A stretch of DNA of 64,000 bases, taken from Albifimbria verrucaria. Lineage: Eukaryota; Ascomycota; Sordariomycetes; Hypocreales; Stachybotryaceae. Positions 35,519-48,066 of the stretch are shown here, in pieces. The translations under genes and the position numbers were made by a program. Under the pieces are notes generated by a model, which was not told the DNA's origin, did no database searches, and worked only from the letters and a program-made list of their open reading frames with translations. Each line of letters begins with the position of its first letter. Positions within the stretch are counted from its first letter, which is position 1. Where the stretch lies: positions 1,736,001 to 1,800,000 of the forward strand of contig JAHREC010000011.1 of assembly GCA_020081605.1 (NCBI GenBank), read 5' to 3'.

Positions 35519-37089
35519 CGTAGGTGCCTTGGGTAGTAGCACCAGGCAAGGTGTGTGTGTGGCTCCAGGTACTGGAAGTGCTGGCATCTGGCTGGCTGCA
35601 CTAGGTCTAACACGTGATTCGTTCCTTACCGGGTTTGCCAGGTACAGTACTAGCCAACTCCAACGCCGGCCTATCCATCGTCAACTCGACTAGCGGCATC
35701 ATCCGTTTCTTCCGGATGGAAATCAACTCATTCTTACTGTACAGTACTACGGCATCGTTTGGAATCCACCCCCTGCACTCGCCACCTGAGGTTTTGCTAG
35801 ACGGAAAACGCTGCCATGGTATAGCCAACTGCCCCATCACACCTTGGCTACGACTTGTCACCAATCCATCTCCATCATGTCGATCCAACGGCAATAGATG
35901 CAGAGACTACTGTAGTCGCAGTGGAGCCGTTGGCGTGGCTGCGTCCTTTTTGCTTTTCTCTCTTTGTGGCTTTGCCATCAGGTTCGTTGCCATGTCGCGG
36001 ACCTAAATTCCGATCCATTCACCTGCTGCCCAACGAGTCAGCAATGGCATCTGCAGCCCCAATCACATCTCGTGGAGATGTATGCAACTGCAAAAGGAAA
36101 ACTTGGGCCCATCGTGTGCGTCCCGGCGCTGCAGAACCCGGCTAGGCGTGGCTGGAAGAGACCGGTCAGTGAGGCATTGTCTTACCGCTCACCCCATCCA
36201 CTGTCTCATGTCCAGGCAAGACAGAGTGCCGCAAGAAACAGAAACCGTCCCCACGATCAACGCTTGACCACGAGGTGGACGAGACACCCCAGCGGCTTCC
36301 GTTCCGGTCCGCCTGCTTGGGTGGGTGTTTTAGCCTGGTTGCTTTCGCGACGCCCGTCCGCCAGCCCTCTAAGGTCCGTGTTGAGTCGCCAGAGTCCAGA
36401 TTGATGGCCACGCCATCAAGTCAGCCTGCTCCTCTTCTCTATTGTCCCGCTGTTACACGGATCGATTTTTTTTTTTCTAGCTGCGGCACGAAGCCGTCGA
36501 TGGTACCGTGTGTGACGTGGCGACAAAGAGAGTAAAAAGACTCAAGCCTTTCCATTCATTGGGCAAGATCAATGACTTTTGTCCCTGCAGGCCCCCTTTG
36601 GGGCCACACAAGTCGAAAGCTTGCCTCGAGGCTTTCTTCCTGCAAGGTACAAACCAGTCAGAGCTGCATCTGACGATCCACCGAGGGGCCAAGAGGCCCC
36701 TAAGCCTAATCATGACCCTGGCCCTGGATGCAAGGTCCGGACCCGGCCACGCTTCGCATCCATCTGGCTCCCACATCATCAAGGAAGCCATGGCACAAGG
36801 GCCGACAAGGGTGCCATCCACTGTGGTGGGTATTTTGGGCGCCTTGCCGGACGCATTGAACCACAATTAAGCTCATCAAACTTTTACCCACCCCGGTCCT
36901 GGTCCTGCGCCGGATTTCCTGGCGAGGAATAAGTGCCCTTGACCTCCTCCACTCCTTGTTGTTGCTCTCTTTCACCTGACAACCAACAACGCTCCCTTGC
37001 CTTGTGCTTTGACGACAGTGCTAGCTCACTATCACATTCTCTGTCTGCTCGACGACGCTCTTTGTGCTTCTTTCGCACTTTGCCAACCG

Positions 37090-37108
37090 CTCTCTCTCTC
37101 TCTCTCTT
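37090..37108 (+). repeat. CT microsatellite in the leader of the GPI-protein gene
   Basis: A run of about nine CT dinucleotides, some 140 bases before the ATG at 37249. This is common in highly expressed ascomycete leaders. Confidence 0.8.
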
Positions 37109-37248
37109 TCTCCGCAAAGCAAGAATCGCCCAAGTCGCGCGACTCCCGTTCTTTAAAGCCGATTTAAATATCGCAAGCCGCTGGCCGAATACGCACGCTT
37201 CGCCAAATCCTGCCCGTGTCTACTTTCAGAATCTTCCATTTTGCCAAA

Positions 37249-37791
37249 ATGCGTTCCTCCAGCCTCATCACTCTCGTCGCTGCCAGCGCCTCCTTTGCCG
37301 CAGCGCAAGACGATCTCACCACCACCACCCTGACCTCCACCACGACTCAGCTGGTCACCATCACCCAGTGCAACCCTACCGTTGTCGACTGCCCTCTGAA
37401 GTCGTCAAGCGCGGTTCCGACCACCTCTGCCGAGCCTTCCACTTCTGAGGTCCCAGCTGAGCCGTCCACCACCTCCACCCCCGAGCCCTCAACCTCGTCG
37501 GTCGAGACCTCGTCGAGCGTGGAGTCAGTCATCGTTACCCCGACTCCTTCGGCCACTTCTTCCTCGTCTTTCCACTGGTCCGTCTCCAACTCTACCGTCT
37601 CTGTTGGTCCTACTGGCTCCATCCCGACCACGGTTATCACCGAGACCCCAGAGCCGGAGACCTCCGTGACCATCGTCACTGGCACCACCACCGCCCCTGG
37701 ACCGGCACCCACTGGTGCTGCCAACGGCCTTGTCGCGCAGACTGGCGCGATGGCTGCCGCCCTTGTGCTGGCGCTTGCTGCCGCGTTCTAG
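37249..37791 (+). CDS. Ser/Thr-rich GPI-anchored cell-wall protein
   Basis: Intact single-exon gene of 180 residues. A signal peptide (MRSSSLITLVAASASFAAAQ) precedes a Thr-rich stretch (LTTTTLTSTTTQLVTIT) and a short segment with two Cys (CNPTVVDC). A long Ser/Thr/Pro/Glu-rich region suited to O-mannosylation follows, with one N-glycosylation sequon (NST). The end is a hydrophobic GPI-attachment signal (GAMAAALVLALAAAF), with likely omega site in GAANG. Such proteins are cross-linked to the wall or stay on the plasma membrane. No enzymatic domain is visible. The long C/T-rich leader suggests strong expression. Confidence 0.88.
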   Translation: MRSSSLITLVAASASFAAAQDDLTTTTLTSTTTQLVTITQCNPTVVDCPLKSSSAVPTTSAEPSTSEVPAEPSTTSTPEPSTSSVETSSSVESVIVTPTPSATSSSSFHWSVSNSTVSVGPTGSIPTTVITETPEPETSVTIVTGTTTAPGPAPTGAANGLVAQTGAMAAALVLALAAAF

Positions 37792-40700
37792 GCCAAGCGC
37801 CCACACGCTGCTACGACTTACTTTGATTCCCCCACTTGCCATTTGACTTCACTTCATCTTGTCTATATTTCTTCCCATGTCTCTCCAAACGAGGACCGTT
37901 TGTCGACATGCTTTTTGGATACCTTTCTGTGGTTGGGATTTTATACACAATGTTAAGCCGTAACGTCTTTCGGTGGTATTGTGTGGCGTCTCCTTTGGCT
38001 CACTTGACGGAGCTCCTTTGGGGGTTGGATCAGCAGGGCGCTTCTTGTATGTCCCCGCGCTGCGCACGCAATTACAGTATACCCCTTCCCTCCCCTGGCT
38101 GCTATATGGCAGTTTGGGTGCAGGGTCAGGCGCAAAAAGAAAAGAAACCCGTTAGTTGCTCCCATCGAGTAGATCCGATGAGACCTAGAACCTCGAAAAG
38201 AAAAAGTTCTGCATCTTGCATTGTGATGGCTCTCCCTTTTTACTTTTTCCTCGTCGTGTTCCCCAATTTTTTAAAGGTGATAATGGTTCGATCGCAACCA
38301 CAAAGAGCACTTGGTCCATGTCAGGTTTCACGCAATAACCCATCCCCATCGCCATCCGCCAACTCAGTCTGCCCGCCCACCCACCACCTCCGTCCCAGAG
38401 TACATGGATCTACCCTGGCAACGTCTTTCCACTGCCTGATTGAATCAGTTGCCAAAAGTTGATGTGTCGCAAAACAGACAGGAAAAGGGAAGCCGTAGGT
38501 ACCACGCCAACGCGTCGTCCCTGGTCCTCGCCCCCCATTTCCTCCAATCTCCAAGCACAGCTCGCTATCAGGAAAATGCTCATCAGCTCCACAGTGGCGA
38601 GTCTCAAGTGACGAGAAGAACCAACGGGGAGCTGAAGGGAGTGAGATAGAGAACGACAATCAAGAAAAGATAGAGGAAAAAATGCGAGTGTTCATGTGAT
38701 TGCCAAGTTTCCCACAGTCCCGCCAAGAGGACGCCTTTTGTCGAGTTGGCTTGGGGGTATGCAATGCATCTCGTACGATTGTGATCCGGGATCTGTTCGG
38801 CAAGCATATCCCTCATTTTTCTATAGTTATTTTTATTTTTATTTTATTTGATTTTATTTTGCCATTGCACAATGCGCAAATGTGACACACTTTCGATGGT
38901 ACCCGCCCCATGGGAATCGGGCTTCAATGCGAGCGCCAGCCCCATTGCCTTCTCGTTGTATAATGGTCCTGATAAGCTTACGTGGGATACAACGCATGGC
39001 TCTTCTGTGTGAAGGAGCCCCGGAGGTCTGGAGAGAAACGCCCTATGCGTACGGCCATGTTACAGCAGGGCAATGAATGGAAATGGGGAAGCGACAAGCT
39101 CCTTGCTGTTCTTCTATCTTAGAAGAGGTTGTCGTCACGTCACGTCACGTCACGTCACGACACGATACGGCACGGCACGAAACCAGGTATTGTAAGATGC
39201 GGCTCTTCGGCAAGGCTGACATGACATTTCAACATACGGCATCGGACTCTGGCTCTGGATAAAAGTGATCAAATGACCCCGCGCCTGGTCAGAAACGGGT
39301 CAAGACGAGAGCGTGCGACGACATCTGGAACCCATTCTCGGACCTCTCTTTTGCCTCTTCCGTCATGCTTATCATAGCTCCTTCCCGTTTCGGCTCTCCT
39401 CTGACAATAAGCCCCCACCTATTCAGACACCCTCGTCGACTATCACACAGCATCGCTCATACACATACACGTCCCACCAACGACATACTGCATGGGACAT
39501 CCGCACGCCGCACCCGAGCACACGGTATCGCTGCGGCAGCTGCAGCCGCCCCGGGCACCGTGGGGCTGTGACACCTCGGTTGCCGTGAATGGAAACTCCT
39601 CGCCCCGTGTCCTCATCCACACGACTGCCCGCTGGCTGTCGCCGTCGTACAGGCGTGGCAGAGGCTTCCATTCGAGTCTGCCAGGTAGGGGCAGTTGTGA
39701 GTGGCCGCATGCGCGCACCGCTTGTTTGCTAACTGCAGCGGGCTGAGTCCCCATGCCTCGGCTTGACTTTCGGTCCATGCCGATGCCGCCAGTGGCAATG
39801 GAGAGGCGCGAGGAAAGGGGGACATCCACCGCTGCTGTGTCTGTCTCATCGTGATAGCACTCCGAGAGAGGGACAAGGGACGAGGGACGAGGGTTGTTGT
39901 GGCTAGTTCTGCTTGAATATCTGCGTCTTTTTGGCAATCGTCGTAGCAGGTAATAGAAAAAGAGAGAAGACGAGGAGAGAAAGAGAAATTAAAAAGGACG
40001 AGAGCAGCCGAGCCTGGCACTCTGAGGGATATGGTCTTTTAATGAGGAAGAGGGTAGTTTCTGAAGAACTTGTGAGCCTCTGACAACTTGCTGACAGGAG
40101 AGAAAGAGAGGGGGAGCATTGACTCTTTATATAGCCTGGTAATGGTATATGTCGATGATACTGCTTGGTGGTTCCGACGAGTGTCGCTTACTCGTACTGT
40201 AACGCCATGGGTATTCAAGAAGCTAGGGATGGTGTGGTGTTGAATTGCTCGCTCGAACCACCATGATGACCTTGCGGTGCCGGGAAGGACCCTCCCTCTC
40301 TTGAGAAAGAAGGAAAACACCAAAATCTCGTCAACTGCCCGATGGTAGATCGTGCTTGCTTTCCTCAGCTGATCCGGAAACTGCTTTCACGGATTCATGG
40401 CAGGGCAGTCGCCGGCAAATCTAAGACAGCATCGTTTCTCCGAGTGCGGGTTGAAGGAAGAAGGGAACGTCGGAAAAAGGTGATGCTGTCTGAGCTTCCA
40501 GGACCCAGATGGCGCGGGTGTGCCATCACGATGTGGCGTTTAAGCGAGGGCATGATCTAGGTTCTAGAGTCGCTGCCTTGGAGCGACAGGGAGGTCTGCG
40601 CAGATGGAACACTTCGAACCGGGAGGGAGGGTATCTTGAGTCCGCTTGAGGCAACATATAAACTGGGAAATTCCGTGGCCAGCGCAGATGACGCCGAGCT

Positions 40701-43700
40701 GTGTTGGGCCTGCGGTCACTGTGACACACTCTTACGGTCATTCTGCCGGCGTGTCACTCAGTATACAAGAACTGGAAGCTGGGATATCTCTTTCCTCATT
40801 GCACCAGATGTACACCAACAATGCCCAACGGCGAACATGACAACTGACATATATTTTACCGCGGTCATTGCGTAACCCTCATTGGATCAGCTAGTGGAGA
40901 AGAGGAGGGGGTGCCCGGTTACATTTAAAGGATTGCTTGTAAAGCTTACCAGTGTCCTGCATACCTTACGCAAGGGATCCGGTTTCACGAGTCACCTGGC
41001 TGCACTCTGGTCCTCAAGTCGCCCTGCCATGTCGCCCATGGCAAATCCACGTGCTCACACGAGCCGCATAACCGGAAACTTGGGGTTCCCTGGGACGTCG
41101 TGGCTCGGGAATGAGGCTGAGCCTGGCTTTCCGGACGGCACGTTCACGGTCGGCGTTGGCGCGCGAGAATCAAAATTTGGCTGATGGCACGGGGAATCCG
41201 AACGAGCGCGCAAGCCTTACGGCGGCAATATCCGTGGTGCCGGCCTTCCCAATAATGTGGTTCGGCTCATGCGGGGTGCAAGGTGCAAGGAAGGGGAAAG
41301 GTCATGGCCTCTGCGAGCCTTTCAGCTGGCCATAACCGGTGCAAGGTAAGGCGTGAGGCGGAGCTAGCCGGGCCGTTTTCAATGGGCGAGTACTGGGCAG
41401 CGACAAGCAATGGTCTCTGTCCCTCCCGATTAAAAAAATCGACAACGGAAGATGGATTAACCGTCCATTTGCACTCTGCGAAGCCAGGAGAGGATCCTTG
41501 GCTGGGCAACAATGCCACTCCCAACATCGGGTGGCGCCGGCCCGTGCTCGCGGAGATTTGGAAGTCGGATCCGAAGAATGAAGATCGACGTGAACAGACG
41601 CCGGTATCCCTGCTCGACGTCCATGCATAGATGACATTTGATTGAAATGCATCTCATCCCTTTACGCTTGGCCGCCTTGACGCAGCATCGATATGATCGA
41701 CCGGAAGTGAACAATCCCGACTTATACTGAGCCAAGGTCAAAGCTCGTTGGTCGAATGGGCTCTGGCTGCCTGTGGTATACCACCGGACCACACGAGTCA
41801 GACAACTGGGTTGCTCAGGCTAGGATCTGGGAAAGGCTGTCAGGCGTTCAAGATCCCGATCCACAAGCCAGACGGGAAGCATCGGACGGCTAGGCGAGAT
41901 AGTGCCTGCGGCTAACGCGGGGTGTTTGTAGATCCTTGGGAGCAGAGAGACCTTGTCGATGCGTGGAGTGGAAGTTGGAAAGGTTGGGGGTTACCACCTT
42001 CCACGGTGGCTGACTAGTGCTCAAGCTTCAACCATCTCCCCTCTTCTTCACTCTTGGCCGACAGCACCACGGCGAGTCAGGACCAATGCATCTTCTAGCT
42101 CAGCGGCCCCAACATTGCAGACCCTGGCATCCAGGGAGGCTTGATCGACACTATTGCTGCCAGGCGAGCCCAGTGTTGTCAGAATGACCTCACATCCAGC
42201 ATCGAGCCCAGTTTGAAAAAATCGAGCTGACGACGAGCGTTAGGGGTTACGCCCTTATGACACGATTTCCAGCGACGGCGATATGCTAGCCATGCTTCCT
42301 GGCCTCAAAATTCGAGCTGTTTGATAACCAACAGCCAGTCGGCACGCACGAAGGACGGAACTATCGGCGTAGCCACAGGGTGGCTGAAAGCCAAACCAGG
42401 CCGGTGAACAGGATCAGAGTCAATAAGTGGCCATGGTGGCTGAATCTGATCCAAAGGCATGGTCTTGCATCGTGTCTCTGGCAGGCAGGATTGTAGCAGC
42501 GGTTGCTTTCCTATAGGTTCGGGAGTGTTTGCGCCTGCAACCTTGCCATGGTAGCATTACCGACGGGCTTGCCAAATGGCATGACTGTCGAAGCCTGAGA
42601 GACAGCCCATCCTGGAGCAACGGGCGCGGGCTGGCTTAGGGGTCATGACTGGATTGGACGCCACCATGTGAATGTTGCTGGATAGGCAGGACCTTGGAAC
42701 TCACTGCGGGCGAGAAGGCAGCCAGACCGTAGCCTGATCACAAGTAAGCGCGGTATAGGAGAAGGACGGGCTTGGGCGCAGGGCAAAGCAAGCATTGGGG
42801 GTAGCACATGACGCGAGAGCTATTGGTGGAGTGTTGTCAGCAACCGGGGTGGGAGGCCAGCCAAAGGAGGTGGGCAGCACTCAGGTGCAAGTGGTAGGAA
42901 GTTATAGTCAGGGCGCACATGGCACGAGATGTGCAGAGTTGATGTTGTCAGAAAGTAAGCCGAATTCGATTTCTCTGGCGAGAGAACCACGGTTAGAGCG
43001 AGAGCGGATGCGACGGTCATGTTGCAGGGCACGAGGATGCACAACTGCCGGCAACCTGCCCATGTCGAGCTCATGAACATGGATGTGGAATATGTTAGTC
43101 AGTACCGGCTAGCATAGGCTCGAGAGAAAGAAAGATACGGGGCCTTGTTTGATTTTGGTAATACGGTAACCCGCGCTATCTAATCTGGTTCCGTCTTATT
43201 GGGCGAAGATAGCTCTGTACCTTGGGCTACTTGGATATACCTGGTCCGCACTCGGCAATTGGCCGCCAAACAAGGGTGGCAGGACAAGTACTGCCGGGTT
43301 TCGGCCTTGTACTCTGCCACCGTTTCTGTTTGCGAAGGAGACTTCAAACGTTGTAAACTGACCACATCCGTATGTAACCTTGCAACGACAGTATCAAAAA
43401 CCGAATGATAAGGGCAAAACCAACATTCGGATTTTCAGCCCAACACTCCTCCTTGTCGTATCTCCTGTGCTTGACCATCATGAAAATATCAGATGCGACC
43501 GGAAACATCACCGCTGCAAACAGGCCCGCTAACCTAATATGTGCAAAGTTTCAATATTTGCAACTGCGTCCAACAATTGATGCGTTCCCTCGTGTATATT
43601 TCGCCCACAATTCTCGTGCCCACTTGAGGTCCATCAAGATGCAACCAGAGTGAATATTCCTGGTCTGTCCTCACGGTTTGGATTCCTGAGCCAACAGTCA

Positions 43701-44354
43701 CCAGCTGTCAGGATCGTATTCAGTCTGCTATAGTAGCAGCTACTACAGCAGCAGAAGCTTTCCCACGTCGCCCAGTAGCCGTGGTTGGGCATAAGGCAAG
43801 TCTAGGTATGCAGGCAAGTATCATAGCTTGGCCAATCCCACCATCGCAAACCGTCGCACAAGTGCCTCATCTTCCAATCACCCTAGCCTGCCTGTTTCAC
43901 CTAGGTAGATTGATAGATACTGCTTACCTGCCTCACCTGCCTCCCACTAACTCACACGCAACAAGCCACCTCGGGGACCTTACCTTGAGCTGCAATGGGG
44001 TGCTGCCACCAAGTATGGACGCGCTTACAGAAATCTAACCTCTTCGGCCTTCCCAATACTTCTCCTTTCTTCCATATCGGAAATCAACCTCCCCAGTCAT
44101 CCCGTCATCGGTCAATGGATTTCCCATCACGACCAACAAACAGGAGTCTCCTTCGAACTCGCCCCAACTCCTGAGCCTGCGGCTGCTACCATGATTTCCA
44201 AGGAGGATTATGGTGTGGCTTTGACCAAGGTGTATCCAAGCTTGTCCATTGCCTCATCAACTCACTCTCGGAATGGCTCTTTGCCTCTTCAGTATCCTGA
44301 TATCGCGGACCCTCTCTGCCTGCCGATGTTCCTGGTGCCGAAAGCTTCCATGGC
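37792..44354. other. gene-poor block, no gene supported
   Basis: About 6.5 kb in which I can support no protein. Open frames are short, overlap on both strands and lack family features. The block contains the CACGT repeat at 39134-39180. Long non-coding RNAs or unrecognised fast-evolving small proteins cannot be excluded. Confidence 0.4.
39134..39180 (+). repeat. tandem 5-bp repeat (GTCAC)n with degenerate tail
   Basis: gtcacgtcacgtcacgtcac continues as acgacacgatacggcacggcacga, i.e. four to five perfect copies followed by decaying copies. Each unit junction creates an overlapping CACGT, the core of an E-box/CDEI-like site. Confidence 0.8.
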
Positions 44355-45720
44355 ATGATCCTATATCCCTCACCATCCGTGCGCCGCTTATCTAGTCTGG
44401 AGGGGTGGCGGCCTCAAGACTGCCATCTTTTGCCGTTCTCGTTGATCCTCCCATTCTTGCTGCTGGGGGCTTGCAGAAATGACAAGGTCAAACTTCCTGA
44501 TCGCCCTGTTGATTTCTCTCCACTTCAGAGAGGTGGGGACAAGCTCAAGTACCACGAAGCCAATAAAATGACCCGGAAGACTTTCTGGGATATGTACTTT
44601 AATGGTGACGCGGAGTTTAAGGGCGACACCCTTGAGTTTCTGGAGTTTAGCCATGATGGTAACAGTTTCCGCTTCACTATGGAGCTCATCAGCTACCTTC
44701 TTACGCGCATGATTCCGGAGCTCATGATACATACTCGCTCGCAGGGTAACTAAGTCAGAGTGGGGCCTTTAGGAAATCTCCCTAGATAAATATAAACATT
44801 CCAATTTGACTGATGGGAGCACAGATGAAGAACAGGCTCGAGACCATTATGTTCGTGGTGATGACTATTACGGTTGGTTTCTTGGTCCCTGTATGATTTA
44901 CACATCCGGTATTATATCCGACAACGCTCGAGAGGGAACGCTCGAAGAACGTCAGGGTGACAATTTTTCTATCCTTTGTGAAACGTTTGATGCCAAAGGG
45001 GTGGAGGGCCGCTCGGTATTGGATGTAGTTAGGGTGTTCTCGCTCGCTTCGTAGCCGACATCACCTAGGGTCGCAACTAAAACCGACTGGGGTAACGCCG
45101 CAACATGCAAGTTTGGTATTCCTAAGATCAGACCAAGATTCTATGCGTGGACTACCGCGACGTTCCAGCACCTTAGGACCGCTACAAGAAGGCCACCTAG
45201 GTAGAATGGCTGAGCACGTTGTCGTTCGTCATTGTGGTAGCTTCATGTCTTACTCGTATGAGGTACTTGACGATAACGGTGTTTTTTCTTATAGACTGCA
45301 GGCTTATTACATGACTGACAGGACAAGAGCTTCCATAAGGGAGTGGTTCATGAATAAGTACGTGTTCCCGGTGCAGATGCCTCTACCCGCTTGGCTGGTT
45401 TTGGAACAGACTCGAAGTTGCCCGCTTTGAAGTCAGGAATATTGACATCATCCGGTTACATTACTCAGATATTCTTCAAAGGTGGCACCGAAACTGGACG
45501 GGCAATCGTGACAAAGGCGAGGTCACGTTGGAAAGCTATGGTTCCGCGTAAGTATTATACCAGTCTCAAAAAGAACTGCCTCTCACAGATCTGTAGGTTT
45601 GGGAGTACTTCTTGTTCTCGGTCACCATTGCCTCTAACAGGGGTCTATTACCTATTGGCAGATTGTCCTTGTCAAGGATCTCACCTCCACTCGTCGCGTT
45701 CAAGCTGTTCCCACCTAATC
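44355..45720 (+). pseudogene. decayed sphingolipid C9-methyltransferase
   Basis: Pieces of the fungal glucosylceramide C9-methyltransferase (a membrane-bound SAM enzyme related to cyclopropane fatty acid synthase) can be followed in order across several frames. These include KVKLPDRPVDF, KMTRKTFWDMYFNGDAEF, FRFTMELISYLLTRMIPELM and, after an apparently preserved intron near 44.75-44.82 kb, RDHYVRGDDYYGWFLGP and MIYTSGIIS. Further on are MAEHVVVRHCGSFM, EVLDDNGVF, FMNKYVFP and KARSRWKAMVP. The SAM-binding Gly-rich motif expected after LDV has been lost (LDVVRVF), and several stops and frame changes interrupt it. Damage exceeds the one-base pattern of the neighbours, so I regard this as a true relic, probably of a second copy. 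Confidence 0.75.
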
Positions 45721-46698
45721 TAGTCTCCATTATGTGATCAAGAATACAAAGTTAGCCCTCAAGGCATAGGATGTCAAGGACAGTATCAAGACCTCCCCGG
45801 TTTGCTCTCTTAGGTGTGAAATACTCTGAGCTATCAAGACATGCGGAAGTGTGAGTACATGTCAGGCCAGGATGGTACAGTCCATGGATGGGTGGAAATG
45901 TAACTCAAAGTTCCTATTTTGTGGATTAACAAAGGATCTGTAGGAATATCGCGTCCCATGTATTAGAGATTGGACGATTGGCACTATTACGGCAGACATG
46001 ACATGGCTCGAGATGTTGCGGAGAAAGTAAATCGATTCACGACATGGGGTATCGAAGACGACCTCCAAGGCACGGTTAGATATGATAATAACAAGATACT
46101 CATAAATGGGGACTAAATTACAGTAAATTTGACACTCTATTTTGATGAAGATCGTTTGATTCTCCATGAATCTGCATACGTCTTCATCAAGCAACCATGT
46201 ATATCTCTTACCGAGGTTGCCATGGTAGATATTTGGCTACCCTATAAGACCATGACACAAAGCTATATTTATATTTACTCAATTAAATAGCTTCATGTAT
46301 CAATTCATGCATTCAAACCCAACTGCCTTAATATTACTTTCTCCTCTCAACCTTCCTCTACTTTCTTGTTTCGGAACTTCAGTCCGCTTTGTTAAACGTA
46401 AAATGTGTCAAGGAATAGCAGTGTTGAGCTGGCGTGAGACAGGGTCCATCACCCCGGTAAAAAGGACGTAGCTCCAACTCTCTACATCAACACCTCCAAC
46501 ATTTTTAACCACACCTCACCAATCCAACACAGGTCCTGCAAAGGCATTATCTGATGGTGTTTAAAGCAAAGTGAATTGACAAGGATACAGCACAGAGACC
46601 AAGGCAGCTGAAAGAACGCCGGTTGCCCTGGCAGGCTCTGTTTCACGGCCTGGAAGTTGCCGGATTATAAAGAATCTGTTGGACGAGGCTGCTTCATC
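45721..46698. other. intergenic, no gene seen
   Basis: AT-rich relative to the neighbours. The final part is the upstream region of the HTD2-type gene. Confidence 0.45.
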
Positions 46699-47798
46699 AT
46701 GAGAGCAGCGGCTCGATCAATCACCATGGCTACGGCCCGTCGCTGCTGCGTCCAGCTCAGCCAGCAAAGAGCCTGCTTCTCCAGCACCGCCGCGCCTCTC
46801 TCCGCGTCGCTGGGGCAGTCGCTCCAGGACATGACCAAGCGCCCAGCCAAGACCATCGCGGACTCCTCGGAGCTATGCCCTCACACCTCCTGTCCACAAC
46901 TCTCAACGACCTCATCCCGGAATCGTCTCTAGCTCCGCTGACGTCTACGCCCTACCGGGCTAAGCCCGCGCCGTACCTCCCCGAGGGCCATCACCTTGTC
47001 TACTTCCCTATCCAGGCACGGCCCTCACAGCTTGTTCCTGATGGCACAGATCCGGACCATTCGCCCGGTGCGCCGTTTAACCGCCGCATGTGGGCTGGTG
47101 GCGAGGTGCACTTCCACAAAGGTTGGAAGGACGCGTTCAAGCTGGATGCCAGACCCGTCCTGTGTGTTGAGGACGTGGCAGATGCGAGAGCAGTAGGCAG
47201 GAGGGCGAGGAGAAGATCTTCGTAGATGTCAGAAGGCGCTATCTCCAAGCGGACGAGGACACGAACGAGAAGATCGGTGAAGATGTAATCACGGAGCGGA
47301 GAACGCTGGTATTCATGAGGGACCCCGTACCCACGCCAGCATCCGCGACTGGCGCACCGCCCCGAATCATCAAACGTACGTATCCTTACATACACTCTCC
47401 TCGCCAGAACTAACACCCCTTCCAGCCCCCAACGCGCCAGACTTCAGCGTCACCCTCACCCCCTCCGCCATTCACCTCTTCAACTTCTCTGCACTGACAT
47501 ACAACGCACACGCCATCCACCTTGACCGCGAGTACACCCGCATGACCGACGGCCACCGCTCGCTGCTCGTCCACGGACCCCTGACCCTAGCTCTGATGCT
47601 GCGAGTCCTGGCTGCCCGCGCCGGGTCCGTCGCCACCATCTCGTACCGCAACCTTGCGCCGCTCTATGTTGACGAGCCGCTGACGGTCTGCGTGCGGAAC
47701 ACGGGTAGGAAGGAGAACGGCTCAGGTGATGTTTGGGATGCGTGGGTTGAGAGGGCGGATGGGGTTTGTCAGTCAAGGCTACCGCCGTGGTGGCGTAG
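46699..47798 (+). CDS. htd2: mitochondrial 3-hydroxyacyl-thioester dehydratase type 2
   Basis: HTD2-type hotdog-fold dehydratase of mitochondrial type II fatty acid synthesis, which supplies octanoate for lipoate. The N-terminus (MRAAARSITMATARRCC...) is Arg/Ala/Ser-rich like a mitochondrial presequence. The key conserved stretch is HLVYFPIQ, DGTDPDHSPGAPFNRRMWAGGE (read as DGTDPDHSPG and PFNRRMWAGG). An intron near 47.38-47.43 kb (donor GTACGT) follows. The second half has FSALTYNAHAIHLDREYTR, the hydratase-type active-site motif, then VHGPLTLALMLRVL and SYRNLAPLYVDEPL. One-base losses occur near 46.87 kb, near 47.20 kb and at 47761-47764. With the last one restored the stop is at 47796-47798; as given, the frame runs to 47823. 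Confidence 0.85.
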
Positions 47799-48066
47799 CC
47801 TGCCAAGCTTGATTACCATTTAAGAGCAGCGAGTTTGTTGCTGAACGTACTTGGAAACAGCCATGTAATGCGGGAAGCAAATCTGCACAATACTAGGCCT
47901 AAAGCAAGGATGCATGGAAAGATGACATGCAATGAGATGGCATCTCCGGGCAGTTCATTTGTTCTCTGAAATCACCTGTTACATTACTGCTACACAAGAA
48001 ATACACTATCATGTACTTTTATCCAATAATTACACGATGCGTCTATGTTACATGAGATTGACCCTT

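Larger units (their letters stand above)
34488..37248. other. intergenic, no gene seen
   Basis: About 2.8 kb. It contains a TAGGTAGGTACC motif at 35502-35518, a T11 run near 36467-36477, and C/T-rich sequence toward the 37249 start. No open frame resembles a protein family. Confidence 0.45.

Noticed and set aside
36477..36975. opposed open frames of about 120 residues on both strands
   Set aside because: Neither strand has family features; long overlapping frames arise by chance in GC-rich DNA.
37836..38462. 208-residue open frame after the GPI-protein gene
   Set aside because: Composition is like random translation, no conserved segment, and it begins in the 3'-UTR of the upstream gene.
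40600..41800. possible tRNA genes suggested by TTCGAA-like strings
   Set aside because: No matching acceptor stem, D-arm or anticodon arm could be assembled around them.
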